Source: Nageia nagi (taxonomy: Eukaryota > Pinophyta). Taken from it: DNA of 64,000 bases. Positions 12,027 to 24,600 of the stretch are shown piece by piece (within the stretch, counting starts at the first letter, position 1; each line of letters opens with the position of its first letter). A program made the translations under genes and the position numbers. The stretch is taken from positions 71,052,001 through 71,116,000 of the forward strand of contig JBITNC010000001.1 in NCBI GenBank assembly GCA_050084985.1, given 5' to 3'. The notes beneath the pieces are model-generated. The model was given only the letters and a program-made list of their open reading frames with translations, was not told where the DNA came from and ran no database searches.

Positions 12027-12960
12027 TCAAAAAATTATCTTCATAGTTGTCACATGAGTCTCCTTTGGACTAGCTTGAAATTTTGTCATCATGCACACTA
12101 CTTGTAAAATATCTGATCTAGCTATTGTTAAGTACAATAAGCTTCTAATCATAGTTTTGTACATAATTTGATCAACATGTGAAGATTTATCATACTTTAT
12201 CAACTTATAACCTATCATCATGGGAGTGCTAATTGGCTTGCAATCTTCCATTATGAACTTTTTCAACATCTCTTTCACATATTTAATTTGAGATATAAAT
12301 ATGCCTTTCTCTTTTTGACTAACTTGCAAACCAAGAAAATATGAAAGTTCACCAATCATAAAAATTTTAAATTCTTTCTACATCTTATTTGTAAAATCTT
12401 TACATAATTCATCTTTGTTTTTACCAAATATGATATCATCTACGTACACTACAATAATAATATAATGACCATTTTTGAGTTTAACATACAAATTGTTGTC
12501 CAACATACCTTTCTTGAATCCCTCTTATGTAAGATAATTATCCAACCTTCAATGCCATGCTCAAGGTGCCTGTTTCAACCCATATAATATTTTCTTCAAT
12601 TTGGAAACCAAATTGGGATCATCAGTAAACTAAAAACTATCAGGCTACTCAATATATACTTTTTCAAGGTTCCCATTCAAAAATGTTGATTTCACATCTA
12701 TTTGATATACCTTGAAATTCTTGTATATTGCCTAAGAGAGAAATATTCTAATTGCCTTCTAATCTACCCATAAGAGCAAAGGTTTCCTCGAATTCAACAC
12801 CTTCAACTTGTGCATACCCTTTACATACCAATCTTTCTTTATTCCTAATTACCTATCCATCTTCATTCAATTTGTTTTCAAAAGAACCATTTGATATCAA
12901 CCACATTCTTATTTGCAGGTCTTGGTACTAACTCCCAAGTATTTTTTTTTTTTAATTTGA
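12027..12960 (-). pseudogene. Copia reverse transcriptase domain (RVT_2)
   Basis: The catalytic Tyr-Val-Asp-Asp-Ile-Ile-Phe-Gly box is read on the minus strand near 12,430-12,455. Downstream, an open 110-residue segment (12,027-12,359) contains Gly-Glu-Leu-Ser-Tyr-Phe-Leu-Gly-Leu-Gln-Val, Cys-Lys-Pro-Ile-Ser-Thr-Pro-Met and Ser-Leu-Leu-Tyr-Leu-Thr. All are standard for the C-terminal half of Copia RT. The N-terminal half (about 12,460-12,960) is recognisable but broken by stops. It copies element RNA into DNA in the virus-like particle; this copy cannot be functional as it stands. Confidence 0.88.
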
Positions 12961-13131
12961 TCTAATGCTTTATTCATTGCTAGTATCCAGCCTTCATCTC
13001 AACTTGTCTCAATAACATTTTTATGTTCTATGTTAGATAAAATAGAGAAGATGCTTACAATTTTATTTCTTATCTGAACACCAACTTTGGGATCTCCAAT
13101 TATTTTTTCTTCAAGATGATATTTTTACCAA

Positions 13132-14560
13132 TTATGGATTTGGGCTTCTTGTCATTTTCTTTATCTTCATCTGATTTCTCCTTTTTTGAATCACTTTTTT
13201 ATTCTTCATCTTTTTCCTCTTTCTTTTCTCCTTTAATGGGTTCTTCATAAATGGAAAAATTTTGATCATTGCTTTTTGGTAACTCTTATTGCTCATCAAT
13301 CTTAACATCAACATTGTCAACTAGTTTTATCAACCTTTTATTATAACATTTGTATGCTTTTATTTTTGTTGAGTAACCAAGAAAGATACCTTCATTAGCC
13401 CTATCCTTGAATTTTTTGAGATTATCTTCAGTTCTTTTGATATAGCACTTACTACCAATCACTTTGAAATATCTAGTTGTTGCTTTTCTAACAAATCACA
13501 TATCATAGGGTGTTCTATTTTCATTTGGTATCAACATGCACCTATTCTGAATGTAGATTGCTATATGAATTACCTCTTTCTGGAATCTATCAACAACTTT
13601 ACTTTTGGTTAGCATAGTTCTTGCCATTTTTTGCACTATCCTATTTTTCCTTTCCATAACTCCATTCTGCTGAGGTGTCCTTGTAGCTAAAAGTTATCTT
13701 ATAACACCATAATTTTCATAGTAATTAGTAAACTTGTCATAAATAAACTCACCTCCTCTATCTAACCTTAGGCATTTGGTTCTTCTACTAATTTGGTTCT
13801 CAACTTGGTTATTAAATATTTTAAATATGTCAAAGGCTTTCGACTTATGTTTTACAAATTATAACCATGTCATTCTAGAATGATAATCTATGTATAACAT
13901 AAAATATTTATCACCATTTATGCTTTGAGTTCTCATGGGTCCACACAAGTTTGTATGCACCAGTTCAAGTGGTTTACTAGTGTAGTACTATTTTGTCTTG
14001 AATGAGCTTCTAGTCTAGCTACCCTTTTGACATGACACATAAGTGTTGCTTGATGGCGTAAATATGCTAGGATCATCTCTTACTTCTTTTTTGCACATAT
14101 ATTTGCTACATTATCAAAATTGATGTGCCTAAGTCTCTTGTGCCATAGCTAATTTTCATCTTCATGTCCTAGTAAGTAAGATCATTTTGAAGTCTCTATG
14201 AGAGTGTACAAATTGCTAGATATCCTTGTTCCAACTTCTACCAATTTTCTATTATTTTTTCATCTAATTTCATACCCTTACTTCATAAAAATCATGTCAT
14301 GACCTTTTTCACAAATTTGACTTACACTCAATAAATTATACTTTAGACCAAACACAAATAAAACTTCCTCTGACTTGATCTTACTATTACTTATCTTAAC
14401 CTTATCTTTGCCAACTATCTTATCTCAATCATTATAACTGAACTTCACTAATCCACCTTCATATCGCTATAATTTATCAAATCTTTGTTTATCACCTATT
14501 ATGTGATTGGAACATTCACTATCATGTATCCAAGGTATAGGTTTATTCTATGCCTTGAAA
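13132..14560 (-). pseudogene. Copia integrase (GAG-pre-integrase, rve core and linker)
   Basis: The zinc-binding GAG-pre-integrase motif Leu-Trp-His-Lys-Arg-Leu-(Arg)-His-Ile-Asn-Phe-Asp-Asn-Val is encoded near 14,095-14,160. The core signature Thr-Pro-Gln-Gln-Asn-Gly-Val-Met-Glu-Arg-Lys-Asn-Arg, holding the catalytic Glu, is encoded near 13,635-13,680. The region then runs into a lysine/glutamate-rich linker (13,132-13,320) toward RT. It inserts the cDNA copy into the chromosome. Multiple stops and frameshifts show it is dead. Confidence 0.85.
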
Positions 14561-14699
14561 GATGTTGGCATAATTAAGGACTCCTCATTTTCCTATTGTT
14601 GTTCTTTCTCTTTCCAAACTTGTTCAACTTGAACTTTGGGTTTTTGTATTGTTTTTTGATTTTCAAAAGCTTTTCTATTCTATCTCATTGAGTTTGTCT

Positions 14700-16447
14700 A
14701 AAATCTTTTATCATGAATTTGATATGGTGTAAAAGTACTTCTACAATTTCTTGCAATATGTCTAAAATTGTGACAATTATAACATTCTACTACATAATCC
14801 ATCAAAGGTGAAAAGGTATTTTTATTGGAAACATTCCTTGGTTCTACATTAAATTTCTAGTCTCACGTTTTGTGGCCATAACCATTGCATTTAAAATAGT
14901 AACCAAAAAAGAAAAAAATGAACTTGCTTTATGGTCTTTTCCATGAGTTTGTAGTTGCCATTAATCATATTCTCCTTTTATTTGAGATATTAATGAAACC
15001 ATAATCATTCACATTCGTTTCATGGCTTGCCTGATCAACTTATGCTTGGTGACCTTTGGTTCTTTTGATGATTCCCCTTCTTCAAATCCAATGCTAAATT
15101 TATTGGATTTATTTTTCTAGTTTTCTATGAATTTATCCAGTATTCTAGTACCTTCTTCAAGTTTGTGATACATATTGATTTTTTGATCCAAATCTTCTAA
15201 CTACATTCTTAAGCCAACAACCTCTTCTTCTAATTTGCTACAATTTTTTACCTTCATGGTCAATTGTACTTCATGATCTTCACAGATCTTCCTAGATTCT
15301 TCTATTTGCACTTTTGAGCTTTCTTAAGGTTTTATTATGCTTTTTTCCTTTTTGCACATTTAATTCATTAAGAGCTGTAATCAATTCTACTTCCAGATTT
15401 ACTTTCCTAACAATCTCTTCTTCATCACATTCATATTCTTCTAGTTTTCTTCTTCGAATACAATGAAAAGAGCTTCACCTACTTCTTCTTTTGAATCCTC
15501 ACTAGAGCTATCATCTGATGAACTGACATTTTTTGAAATGCAGATTTTCTTCTTAAATTACCTTTTCTAAAATTTGGCTTTTTTTTCTAGTCATCTCTTT
15601 CTCTATATGATCCTTCATCATTTTTTGTTCTTCTTATTTAATGACACTTAGCGACAAAATGCCTGACATCTCCATATTTGAAACCTTTAAACAATAGCTA
15701 TCCTTTCTATTTACCTTTTCCTTTTATCAATTTTTGAAACAAATTACTTCCATTTCATCTGATGTCTCTTCTTCCTCAAATTCTAGTTTTTTTTTTCAAT
15801 ATTTTTCTAGGTTTTAAAGACAACTTCCTATCTATAGATTTACCTTTTCCTATTCTCATTTTATAAGCAGTTAAAGAGCCATGGAATTCTTCCATAGTAA
15901 AGTATTTATGTTCTTAACTTCTTCTATTGCAAAAAATTTAGAATTAAACCTTTTAATAAGAGACATCAATATCTTTTTGAGGATGATCAAATCTTTAATT
16001 TCCTTACCTAGTCCTTTTATGGAATTGATGATTTCATTTACTATCAGCATGTAAGATTCCATTATTTTATCTTCATTCATTTTCAATCCTTTGAATTGAG
16101 CTCGATGTGTCTAAAGTTTGACTTCCTTGATCTTGTTATCTCCTTCATGAATGCTTTAAAGCTTATCCTAAATTTGCTTTATAGTCTTACATGTCATAAC
16201 CTTTACTAGTTCACTATCTACTAATCCATACATGATAACATTTTTATCCTTAGAATCATTTTTAAAGAGTTTGTTTTCAACAACATCAATCAAAGAAGTA
16301 GTGGAAGGTGTATACCCAATTTTTACAAAATCCCAAATATCACACTAATGTACATAGATATGTATACATCTTTAGTTTTCAAAAAGCATAATTAGTTCCA
16401 TATAATAGAGGTGCTTTGTTTGATGAGAAACCTTCCCCTGTAGCCAT
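14700..16447 (-). pseudogene. Copia gag with CCHC zinc knuckle
   Basis: The start codon is read at 16,447 on the minus strand (Met-Ala-Thr-Gly-Glu-Gly-Phe), about 70 bp inside the right LTR and just after the primer-binding site. Downstream come Leu-Tyr-Gly-Thr-Asn-Tyr-Ala-Phe, typical of plant Copia gag N-termini, and a 71-residue open stretch (15,871-16,086) from the UBN2-type gag core. A CCHC knuckle Cys-Tyr-Asn-Cys-His-Asn-Phe-Arg-His-Ile-Ala-Arg-Asn-Cys is encoded near 14,735-14,785. A second, partial Cys-Asn-Gly-Tyr-Gly-His motif lies near 14,870. Gag forms the particle and binds element RNA. Many stops are present. Confidence 0.85.
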
Positions 16448-16497
16448 TGTGTCACTTCTAGAATCTCCCTAATCAATTGAGCATGATTAGGAACCTC

Positions 16498-16509
16498 TCT
16501 CTGATACCA
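16498..16509 (-). other. Primer-binding site of the Copia element (initiator tRNA-Met type)
   Basis: On the minus strand this reads TTGGTATCAGAGAG, matching the common plant PBS TGGTATCAGAGC complementary to the 3' end of initiator tRNA-Met. It lies about 5 bases inside the right LTR, so that LTR is the 5' LTR and the element is minus-oriented. Confidence 0.8.
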
Positions 16510-16514
16510 ATTAT

Positions 16515-18961
16515 TGAACTAAATGTGAAACTAAGAGGGGGGATGAATAAGTGTGTGTAAAAATATTAAAGTAACTACAAAATCAAAGAAAAAAAAGCAA
16601 CACACAAAAGCATAAATCATAAAATACCAAATTTATAGTGGAAACCCGATGTGAGAAAAAACCACTATGCTAATGGAATGCTTGGGCTCCCACCCAAATC
16701 TAGTTAAAAAATATGGATGACCTTTTACAAATTTCATAGCACCCACTATGGAGAATGGTACCAACCAACCCAAAGTTTTGTAGCACCCACTACATGGAGC
16801 ACCAACTCCAATTACCAAGCATCGACTCGATAAAACTTAAAACTTATATGAAAATCTGAATCTTGACACAAGACCTTGAATGGTATAGCTTTCTAAAATC
16901 ACATTGCCAACATTGAAATGAAGCACTGATCATATCACATTGCACTAAACTATTCTCACTATGTTGCATCCAAAAATAACTCTCTACACACTCTACATGC
17001 TCATTGAATAATAAAAAATAGATTGCTTGAAACCCTCTTCATCTTCCTTCTTTAACTCTTGGCTTTCTATATTTCTATCAATCACTGTTAGAAAAATAAT
17101 GAAAAATAGTTTCCTCTTTGTTATCTTTAGTTTCCTTTCAAGTACACACAACATATATTGGATGCCCTCTTCTTTTTGTTTTTGTTTTTTTTTTTAAAAA
17201 CTTACTTGGGCATTCTCTTATATATTTTTTTAATAACTCACTTTTTTTTTTTTTAATATTATCATCTTGTTCCATTTTTAAATGAGCAACACTCATTCAT
17301 AAAAAAATAGCTCTTTAAATTTGTAATAAATATAAAACAAGTTTATATAAAGTGCCCAACTGTTAATGAAGCATTTTGTCAAACAATACATGGACAAAGT
17401 ATTGTGCACATTACTCGTTCTCTAGCTTTGGGACATCGAATTAACATGATTCAAGAAGCAAAGTTATTCATCTCATGAGTGATAGGTGAATAAACTCTTA
17501 ATCAACCAAATATATAAATATAAACAATAAATTTGATTAAAAACATCACTATTCACAAGGCTGCCCAAAACTAAAAAAAGACAACTCACATCAAATATTC
17601 CTTAGGTGTTTGTTTGACTTGAAATTTGGATATTATGTTCATCTTAATAATATATACATCTTGTAAATATTTCAGCCCTCAACCCCTTACGGATTTCTCA
17701 TAATTGCACCTGCAATACAGCCTTCGATGCTAAATTTGCATCTATTCCATAGTGCAAACTTGTCCAAACAAATACCAACAGTGCCACCAATCAACCCAAA
17801 CACTAAGCTAACACTTTCAACATTTTTAAAAACTATTTTCACACATGCCAATATTAACAACATTGATATGTTTTGACTAAATACACCCCAAAGCAAAATT
17901 CTCATGAAAACAACAAAACTGTCCAAAACTTCAAAAAGTTCTTTGGGACTATTTTGCAATGCTCATAGTTTCTTCATACAAACTCTGTTTTGGTTGAAAT
18001 TTAAAAATTAAACTCTTAGTATATTTTAATACCTACAATAAACATTTTGAGATATAAATGCTCATATTTTTTTTAATATTTTGCTTTTAAAGTGGCCTTC
18101 GGGTCTAATTTTACAACAGTCAAAACTAGGAAAAGTGAGAAATTATCTTTTTATAACTCATTCCATTTCTTACTCAAATTTCTATTTAATTTTAAATTTG
18201 AACCATATGAATATGTTAGTACCAAATACCTTTATTTAAATTTTTGTGATCTTAATCTTCACAGGTTTCTCAATATTCCACTTTGAATGTGGCCTTTGGG
18301 GCTAATTTTACAACTATCCCTAAATGCACAAAATTGTCCAACCAGGTACCAACAATGCAAATGATTGGTCCAAACATCGAGATTACACCTAAAACACCAT
18401 GCTTACCTATTTTCACATATGCTAACATGTTCCACACTGATCCATCCTATTCAAACACACACCAAAGCAACATTGACCTATTTCACCTAAATCACCAAGA
18501 GATCCAAACTAGTACCAACTTCCAACCAACACTGATCTAATGCTACAAATTTACTTCAAACTGATAAATAAGGCTTCAAATGATATGTTGGGCCATCCAA
18601 CATAGTCCATTGGCATGCATGTGCAATATTTTCAAGAATTGCATCTTTTTGACAACTTTTGCAATTTTGACAACTTTGACAACTTGATAATTTTTGTGAA
18701 TTTTGTAAATTCATATGAATAACCTATAACAAATTCACTTGAAACTTAAAATCATCCTCATAAGCATCAAACATCTTCAAACAAGCACTTATGAATGATT
18801 TTTGCACCATTCACAATTGTTTGACAACTTTTGTAACTTTTGATAGTTTTTGTAACTTTTGCAACTTTCCACATTGAAGCAGTAGGCATTGAAAATTCCT
18901 ATGCAAGTGCTAAACACATCCATAATAGTATGTTAATAACAATGATAACACTATTGTTGCA
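16515..18961 (-). repeat. Right (5') LTR of the Copia element
   Basis: It starts TGAACTAAATGTGAAAC and ends ACTATTGTTGCA, similar to 8,874-11,265 over its whole length. The same internal duplication is seen (GTGGCCTT(C/T)GGG(T/G)CTAATTTTACAAC near 18,092 and 18,288). Short ORFs inside it (17,687-17,959; 18,092-18,286; 18,283-18,540) arise from the LTR and are not genes. Confidence 0.8.
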
Positions 18962-18979
18962 CCTTTCTCAATAGAGTTT

Positions 18980-20760
18980 TTGCTCTTCCTCTATTGTTAG
19001 GGGACAACATATATGGTTGTAAGCTAATGTATGCAAATTCTCCTATTATGAACTCCCTTCCCTAACTATTGATGTTGTATATTCTTGTGATTATTCTTAT
19101 TTTTTTTCATGTTAACTAGTTTGAAGACCTTGTTTACAAAAAATCTATACTCTCATTCTCCTCATCTTGTGTAGTTGTTGGTTGCTTTTTCCCTTAGAAG
19201 GATTTGGAGATTCTTCATGGCTTTCCATGTCATGAGTTGTTGGCATTTCCTCTAAAGGCTTAAGGGGTGTTACATGTGTATTTTTAGTGTCACCTTTGTA
19301 TTATTTATGGGGCTCAATTGGAATGGATTGCTCTTAAGTCCTCTTTACTTCTTTTTGCATATTAGTGATAACTTATCCTAAGTACATTTGGTCACTTGCC
19401 ATGTGTAGATAGATTTTCCTAATGTCATAGAAAGCTTCCAAAACTGTTTGCAGGTTTGGGTAGGAGAGAGTTCCGTCAAAACATTTTTCCTTCTCAAGTA
19501 TACTTAAGGAGTTGTTCATCTAGATTAATCCTTTTCTTTTTCTTTAACTATCCATCAATAAGTTGTCCCTCCATTCGTTGGGGTCCATGTCTCCCCATTT
19601 TGTAAACATAGTTACCTCCTTTCCTTTTTCCTTTAGGGATTATGGTAAGGTGATGATGGATTTGACTATACCTTTAGCATTCCCATCTTAGCTTAATATA
19701 TCCTAAATTTTTTATATCTCTTTTAGTTTATGATTCTATGGGACTAGTTTCATTAGGTCCTTATTCCCCTTAATATCTAGAACTATCATGAATTATACCA
19801 ATAAGAAAATGAATCTCCAATTAGCCTCAAGAATGCTCTCAAAAGTTAGATGAACTATATATGATTCCAAAAATGAATAAATCATCATGTTTTAGCCTCC
19901 CTAGAAGCTAAACTATCCTCCTTATGCCCTTTAAACTTTGAAATAGTTCTCAAAATAGTTGGATGAAGTGGATGTAAGGCCTTATCATTAAAAATGACTT
20001 TCCATATTGATGATTAATGGCCAAAATACACAATTAAACCCTTCCAAATAAGAATGAACTGCTAAATGGCCTTCAAAATTTAGATGCAAACTTCATAATA
20101 GCCGAAATAAACTCTTTTTAAGCCATATTTAGGACTTCCTCAACCCAAATAGACCCTTATTCCTCCTTGAACTTAGGCCTAAGGCTAACCAATATCAAAC
20201 TTGATAGGAAAGATGCATTTTTTTTGAAAATATACATTTTTTCAAGCACAATAATTTACTTGAGAGTCTTAGAATTTTAAAAATATGCTCAAGATAGCCA
20301 AATGAATTACTCCAAGATGAGATCTAATGTTTATATACCTAACATATACCTTTAAGATCCTCAACCTTAACTTCTCAATGCTCAATTCCAATAATTTTGA
20401 TGTTAGAAACTCAATGTTAGCCTCTCAGTGTCTTGATCCAATAATTTTGATGCTAAGAGATCAAAATCAACTTCCTAGTATCCAAATGAGCTAGATCCAA
20501 ATGCTAGAATGCCTAAGATCTCATCAACTCTCACTCTTCTTTATAATACTACTATGATTTCTCAATCCTCCTTAGATATTCAAACATAGCAAGATCTACT
20601 TTAGCAACAAATCTCTAATAAGATGAAGAGATCTCCTTTAAACTCCTTAGTAATCCTCCTTAGTAATTCTTACTCTAAAATAGGGCAAGATCTCATCTCT
20701 TTTTTATTAGCTCAAAATTATTCTATTTGTGAAAACCTTGATTCCAATAGAATGGCATAA
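18980..20760 (-). pseudogene. Possible gag region of element D
   Basis: The minus-strand reading near 19,340-19,610 is partly open: Met-Phe-Thr-Lys-Trp-Gly-Asp-Met-Asp-Pro-Asn-Glu-Trp-Arg-Asp-Asn, then Leu-Gln-Thr-Val-Leu-Glu-Ala-Phe-Tyr-Asp-Ile-Arg-Lys. I do not recognise a definite family in it. Its position just downstream of the primer-binding-like site of element D suggests gag. Stops are frequent, and the segment 19,650-20,760 shows no clear coding signal. Confidence 0.3.
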
Positions 20761-20766
20761 TCATGG

Positions 20767-20780
20767 CTTTGATACTACTA
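20767..20780 (-). other. Primer-binding-like site of element D
   Basis: The minus strand reads TAGTAGTATCAAAG beside the LTR end ...GGGCTCATCA. It resembles the initiator tRNA-Met complement TGGTATCAGAG with a few changes, and marks the right LTR as the 5' LTR. Confidence 0.45.
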
Positions 20781-21904
20781 TGATGAGCCCAAATTGTTGG
20801 CTCATGCTTAAACATTCCTTAGGAGAGTGACATTTTCCTTGTAACCTTTGAATCTTACCAATCATGCATAAAATAATAAAATACATCTAATGTCTAGCTA
20901 TGAATGAAAGGAATGAAGTAAATAATCTACAATTATGCTTAATTTTCCAAGATAGATGCTAAGAAAGATAAACATAATAGAACAATGCCAAGGCACACTT
21001 CTAGATCTAAATCTCACTCCAAAGTGTAAATACTCAACAAATAATGCAAATGACAAAGATCTTATACTAATGTCTAGGTATATTGAGAAAACACACTTAA
21101 AATGATAATAACTAATGGAATTATATTGATATAACAATGAGGAGTCCAATTACATATGTTTTGGACCTAAGAAGCTTACATCAAGATTACCTCCAATAAC
21201 ATTATTATGGATGGCTGCAGGGCCTCCCTAATTGCAATAATAGTAAGGCATAACCCAAGGCTTCCCCACTTATCTTTGATGAAATAAGCAAAGTCCCTCT
21301 CTTGAATGGTTGGAATAAGCAACAGGCTAGCCTTCAATCACCTCAAGAACTCAAATATAGAATGACATCAGCAAAGATAGAGTTCTCACAATCAATCTAA
21401 AAAGGAGAGTTTAATGAAGTGGTTGATCTTCTAATCTTGATTTGATTTGATCCAACAACTTACAAGAGTTATGTCAACATCCAAGATAGGATGCCTTACA
21501 ATGGGATTAATCACATCCAAGGGCCAAGAATACCAATGTTGAACAAGGGGAGACTTCAAGGTGCCTTGGTATCAATGAAAATATGATCATCTGATGCTAA
21601 TATTACAATCATCAAGGGTAGGAATATGCAATGCCTCATTATTGGAGACTAATATTGCATTTACAATTATAATGGCCTTGGTATCATAAATACATCATTA
21701 TTGGTATATGTAGACACTAAACTATACATAATATGCTAACTAAAGTTCCAAGGTTCCATAATTAGAGTACTAAACTACTCTTTAAGTGGAACTTATAATT
21801 AATTGGCTAAATAATACCTAAAATAAGAAAAAGTAATCCTAATCTAATGTTCACATTTATGAGTGGTGAAATGGGGAAAGCACTATAATAATGGGGGCAT
21901 TATA
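20781..21904 (-). repeat. Right (5') LTR of element D
   Basis: It runs from TGATGAGCCCAAATTG to GGGGGCATTATA (CA to TA at the end). Positions 21,150-21,904 are shared with the left LTR. The part 20,781-21,149 has no partner in the window. ORFs at 20,898-21,149 and 21,857-22,126 fall in or across the LTR and are discounted. Confidence 0.65.
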
Positions 21905-22990
21905 GAGACCATACAAAATTAGTGATATCTTGATCCATAACATGAAATTCATCAAAATAAAGGACATGAGTAAACAAGAAAATGGAGGACACACCAACCA
22001 TGTTAAATTGTTCAAATAGAAAAGAGGGAATAGAACACTAAGACATTGGTGAGAAAGGTGCATCAAGTAATGTACCCTCATGAGTGGAGGTAAGTTCCTC
22101 AAAGTCTCCCTTATCTTGAATCTCATGAATTTGGGCTATAACATTTAATGTTAGAGGACCTTTATAGACATGACATCTATTGTGTTTATTACCCTATGTA
22201 GATAATTGCATAATATGGATAGTGCCTTTGCCATACTTATCGAAGCCATAGCCCTGTTATTTACACTTGGAAAAAGTGTAGTAATGAATAAAGAAAGGTC
22301 TTGAGAGATAGTCAATCATACTATAAAAGGTTTATTTTAGAGGCTCTTTATATGTTTGGTAGATTGGTAAATCTGGGCCTACATACACAAAATAAGTTTG
22401 ATTTTAGGAGGGCCCAAGCAACACTAAAGTACCAATGGCGAAAGGAGATTCACTCAAATGTTCCACATCATGTAAGGAAAGCACATTAAACATTATATCA
22501 TCAACAAAATATTCACCCATTCTTATGTTTTTAAATTTTACATCAACTCTAGATATATGTTCTTGAGCATTAGATGATACCTCCTTTTAGTTTTTATTAA
22601 AATTTCTAGATTATCTTTTTTTTTAGCACATTCCTCTACTTTTGATTTTAAACCTAGTTCAACTATAGAGGAACTATTTAAAACATATTTTTTTAGAATA
22701 AGTTTTTTTCAAGTATTTTATCTAGATACTAAGCTCTTGCCTTCCAAGAAATTTACTCTTGTACCATAGGGGAAGGAACAAGAAGCTTTTTATGTTTAGG
22801 TTCTTTACAAATGACTATTTGATAAGCTTGTTCATTTAGGTTCATTAAAGGTTTTTTTACTTTTGTCAAGTGAATTATTTAAGTTTTTTTTTTCTTTTTA
22901 TCTTCTTTTGTTCATTATGACCTTTTGAAGGATGAGATAATTTAGAAAATTTTAGTTCATAATTATAATTTCCACAAAGAGATAATAGAT
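21905..22990 (-). other. Element B, region downstream of protease; no clear domain
   Basis: On the minus strand this should follow protease and lead to RT, but I could not read RT motifs. Lysine-rich low-complexity segments occur (22,560-22,960). It is probably the pol linker of a Tat-like element, decayed. The small plus-strand ORF at 22,301-22,489 is not supported. Confidence 0.35.
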
Positions 22991-22991
22991 C

Positions 22992-23330
22992 TTAGTTGAT
23001 ATGAATGATTTTATGGTATATATATGTAGATAGAAGAAGGGATCCATGAGGTAAGTAAATGAGGTTGAAATAGTTGAAGGGTTTTTTATCCATCCATACA
23101 TCCTCCAAATATTTTACACATCCATGTAATGTAGAAGGTACACACTTCATTTCCCTGATCCATATCCTATTGAGTAAGAAATTGTATTGTTTCTCTCCTT
23201 CAATAAACATAAATGATTAGTCTTTGAACCAACTTATATAAGTAACACAATGCTCCCAAGGTATTGCATTACTGATTATTAAAAGATCTCAATATTAGTG
23301 TGGATGCTTACAAGTGTGAGAGAGGAAGAT
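22992..23330 (-). pseudogene. Tat-like gypsy protease region of element B
   Basis: A 72-residue open segment (22,992-23,210) contains Glu-Lys-Gln-Tyr-Asn-Phe-Leu-Leu-Asn-Arg-Ile-Trp-Ile-Arg and Val-Pro-Ser-Thr-Leu-His-Gly-Cys-Val-Lys-Tyr. This corresponds to the SYNxLLGRPWI...VPSTLHQxxK(Y/F) block at the C-terminal side of the retropepsin-like protease in Tat and related plant gypsy polyproteins. The catalytic DTG/DNG part would lie a little upstream but is obscured by frameshifts. The protease cleaves gag-pol during particle maturation. Confidence 0.7.
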
Positions 23331-24600
23331 TTAGCTTGCCCAACACTATTGAAGATACCACATTGATGGTCAACCCTCATCTAATAGGATCTTTTTTAAC
23401 ATTTTCTTGTAAACTTGAGAAACAATATGTAATGGCGTATCTTTGTATTTTAAATTTTTTATATCTCTTACTTCATGTGGATAAAATGGAATACAAGGCT
23501 CCACATTCACTTGTACACTCATAATGGAATTGGAAAATGCATTTGGATTGGAAGCAGCTAATTCAATTGTTTTAAGAATATGATACAGTGCCTCTTTGTG
23601 TGGATAAGAGTGTCTAACCAAGTCCCAAAAAGAGAATTTGATAGGATTTAATCTTAACTATTGCTCAAGATTACTTTTAAGCTTTTCTTATGGATCCCAT
23701 TAAGTTGGGTGTTGGGGAAGAGGTATATGATTTTGTACATTCAGATCTTCCACTCTTCCATATTAGCCATTGCTAGCACTCTATTTTGTTCCTTTGCCTT
23801 TATCCTTGTATTTTTGTGCTCTTCCATCTACATTCACCATGCCTAAAAAATGGCACTATTCAACCTCTTGGACTTGCTTTTGATGAGATTTGTAGTCATA
23901 TTGTACATTCTGTTATGGTAGGGACTGATTATAATGCATTGTGATCCCCACTTGATTCATATTTCTTTGCAATAAATAATTTTGGTGTACTTATAAATTT
24001 TAGTTGTGATTGGATAATGTACCATTTAAGGTTAGCTTCCCACCATCTATAAAAATTTGCACAACATTTCTCAAGTAGATATATCATGCCATTGAATTCT
24101 ATGAATCTCATAGTATGCATCATCCTTATACCATGGTTTTGAAGCCCAATTATGAACCTAGTTAACCTCTAGTAACCTTAACATTTTTTGTCTCATTTAA
24201 CTATTTAAATATTTGTGACAAAGGCTCTCCCAACTGAGTGAACTTTCACTATTTCTTAGAAGACTATCTTTGATCATGTTTTTTGTGCATATGGCTAATT
24301 TTGCAACATGAATTGAGTTTGTGATACACTTTGGGGATGTAAACTATAACAATAGCTGAGAAGAATATGGTGGTTGAAAACACCACTTAGTTCACTTGAG
24401 CTTTACCATTTTTATTTTAGTTATAGCCCCTATTATCATTCCTAGTATTAGCTTCCTTTTTCACTTATTTTAGCTCTCTATTTTGAAACATGACCTCTTT
24501 AATGATTTTAGCTTGTGATATTGCATCTCCAAAGGTTTTGAGCTATTATATTTGGAGAAGAGTTGAGATTTATTTGTTGTAACTTTTGCTAAATAATATT
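23331..24600 (-). pseudogene. Gag C-terminal to protease linker of element B
   Basis: An open stretch at 23,370-23,621 reads Lys-Glu-Ala-Leu-Tyr-His-Ile-Leu-Lys-Thr-Ile-Glu-Leu-Ala-Ala-Ser-Asn-Pro, plausible as the gag-protease spacer of a Tat-like polyprotein. The rest (23,622-24,600) holds scattered short open segments with stops. No zinc knuckle could be read with confidence. Assignment rests mainly on position between gag core and protease. Confidence 0.4.

Larger units (their letters stand above)
8874..18961 (-). mobile_element. Ty1/Copia LTR retrotransposon, full length but decayed
   Basis: Two LTRs of about 2.4 kb (8,874-11,265 and 16,515-18,961) flank a minus-strand gag-integrase-RT-RNase H series in the canonical Copia order. 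A primer-binding site complementary to initiator tRNA-Met lies beside the right LTR, and a polypurine tract lies beside the left LTR. All coding domains carry stops and frameshifts. I could not find a convincing 5-bp target duplication: TTGTT lies on the left and CCTTT on the right. One end may therefore be misplaced or mutated. Confidence 0.85.
7250..21904 (-). mobile_element. Element D: chromovirus-like Ty3/gypsy element split by a Copia insertion
   Basis: Related LTR sequences lie at 7,250-8,338 and 20,781-21,904 in the same orientation. Inside them, a minus-strand integrase tail lies at 8.35-8.87 kb next to the left LTR. A possible gag lies at about 19.0-20.7 kb, next to a primer-binding-like site beside the right LTR. 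The element is therefore minus-oriented, and a Copia element (8,874-18,961) replaced or interrupted its centre. Only the two ends of the internal region are visible, so much of pol was probably lost or lies undetected. No target duplication could be established because the left LTR lacks its outer part. Confidence 0.55.
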
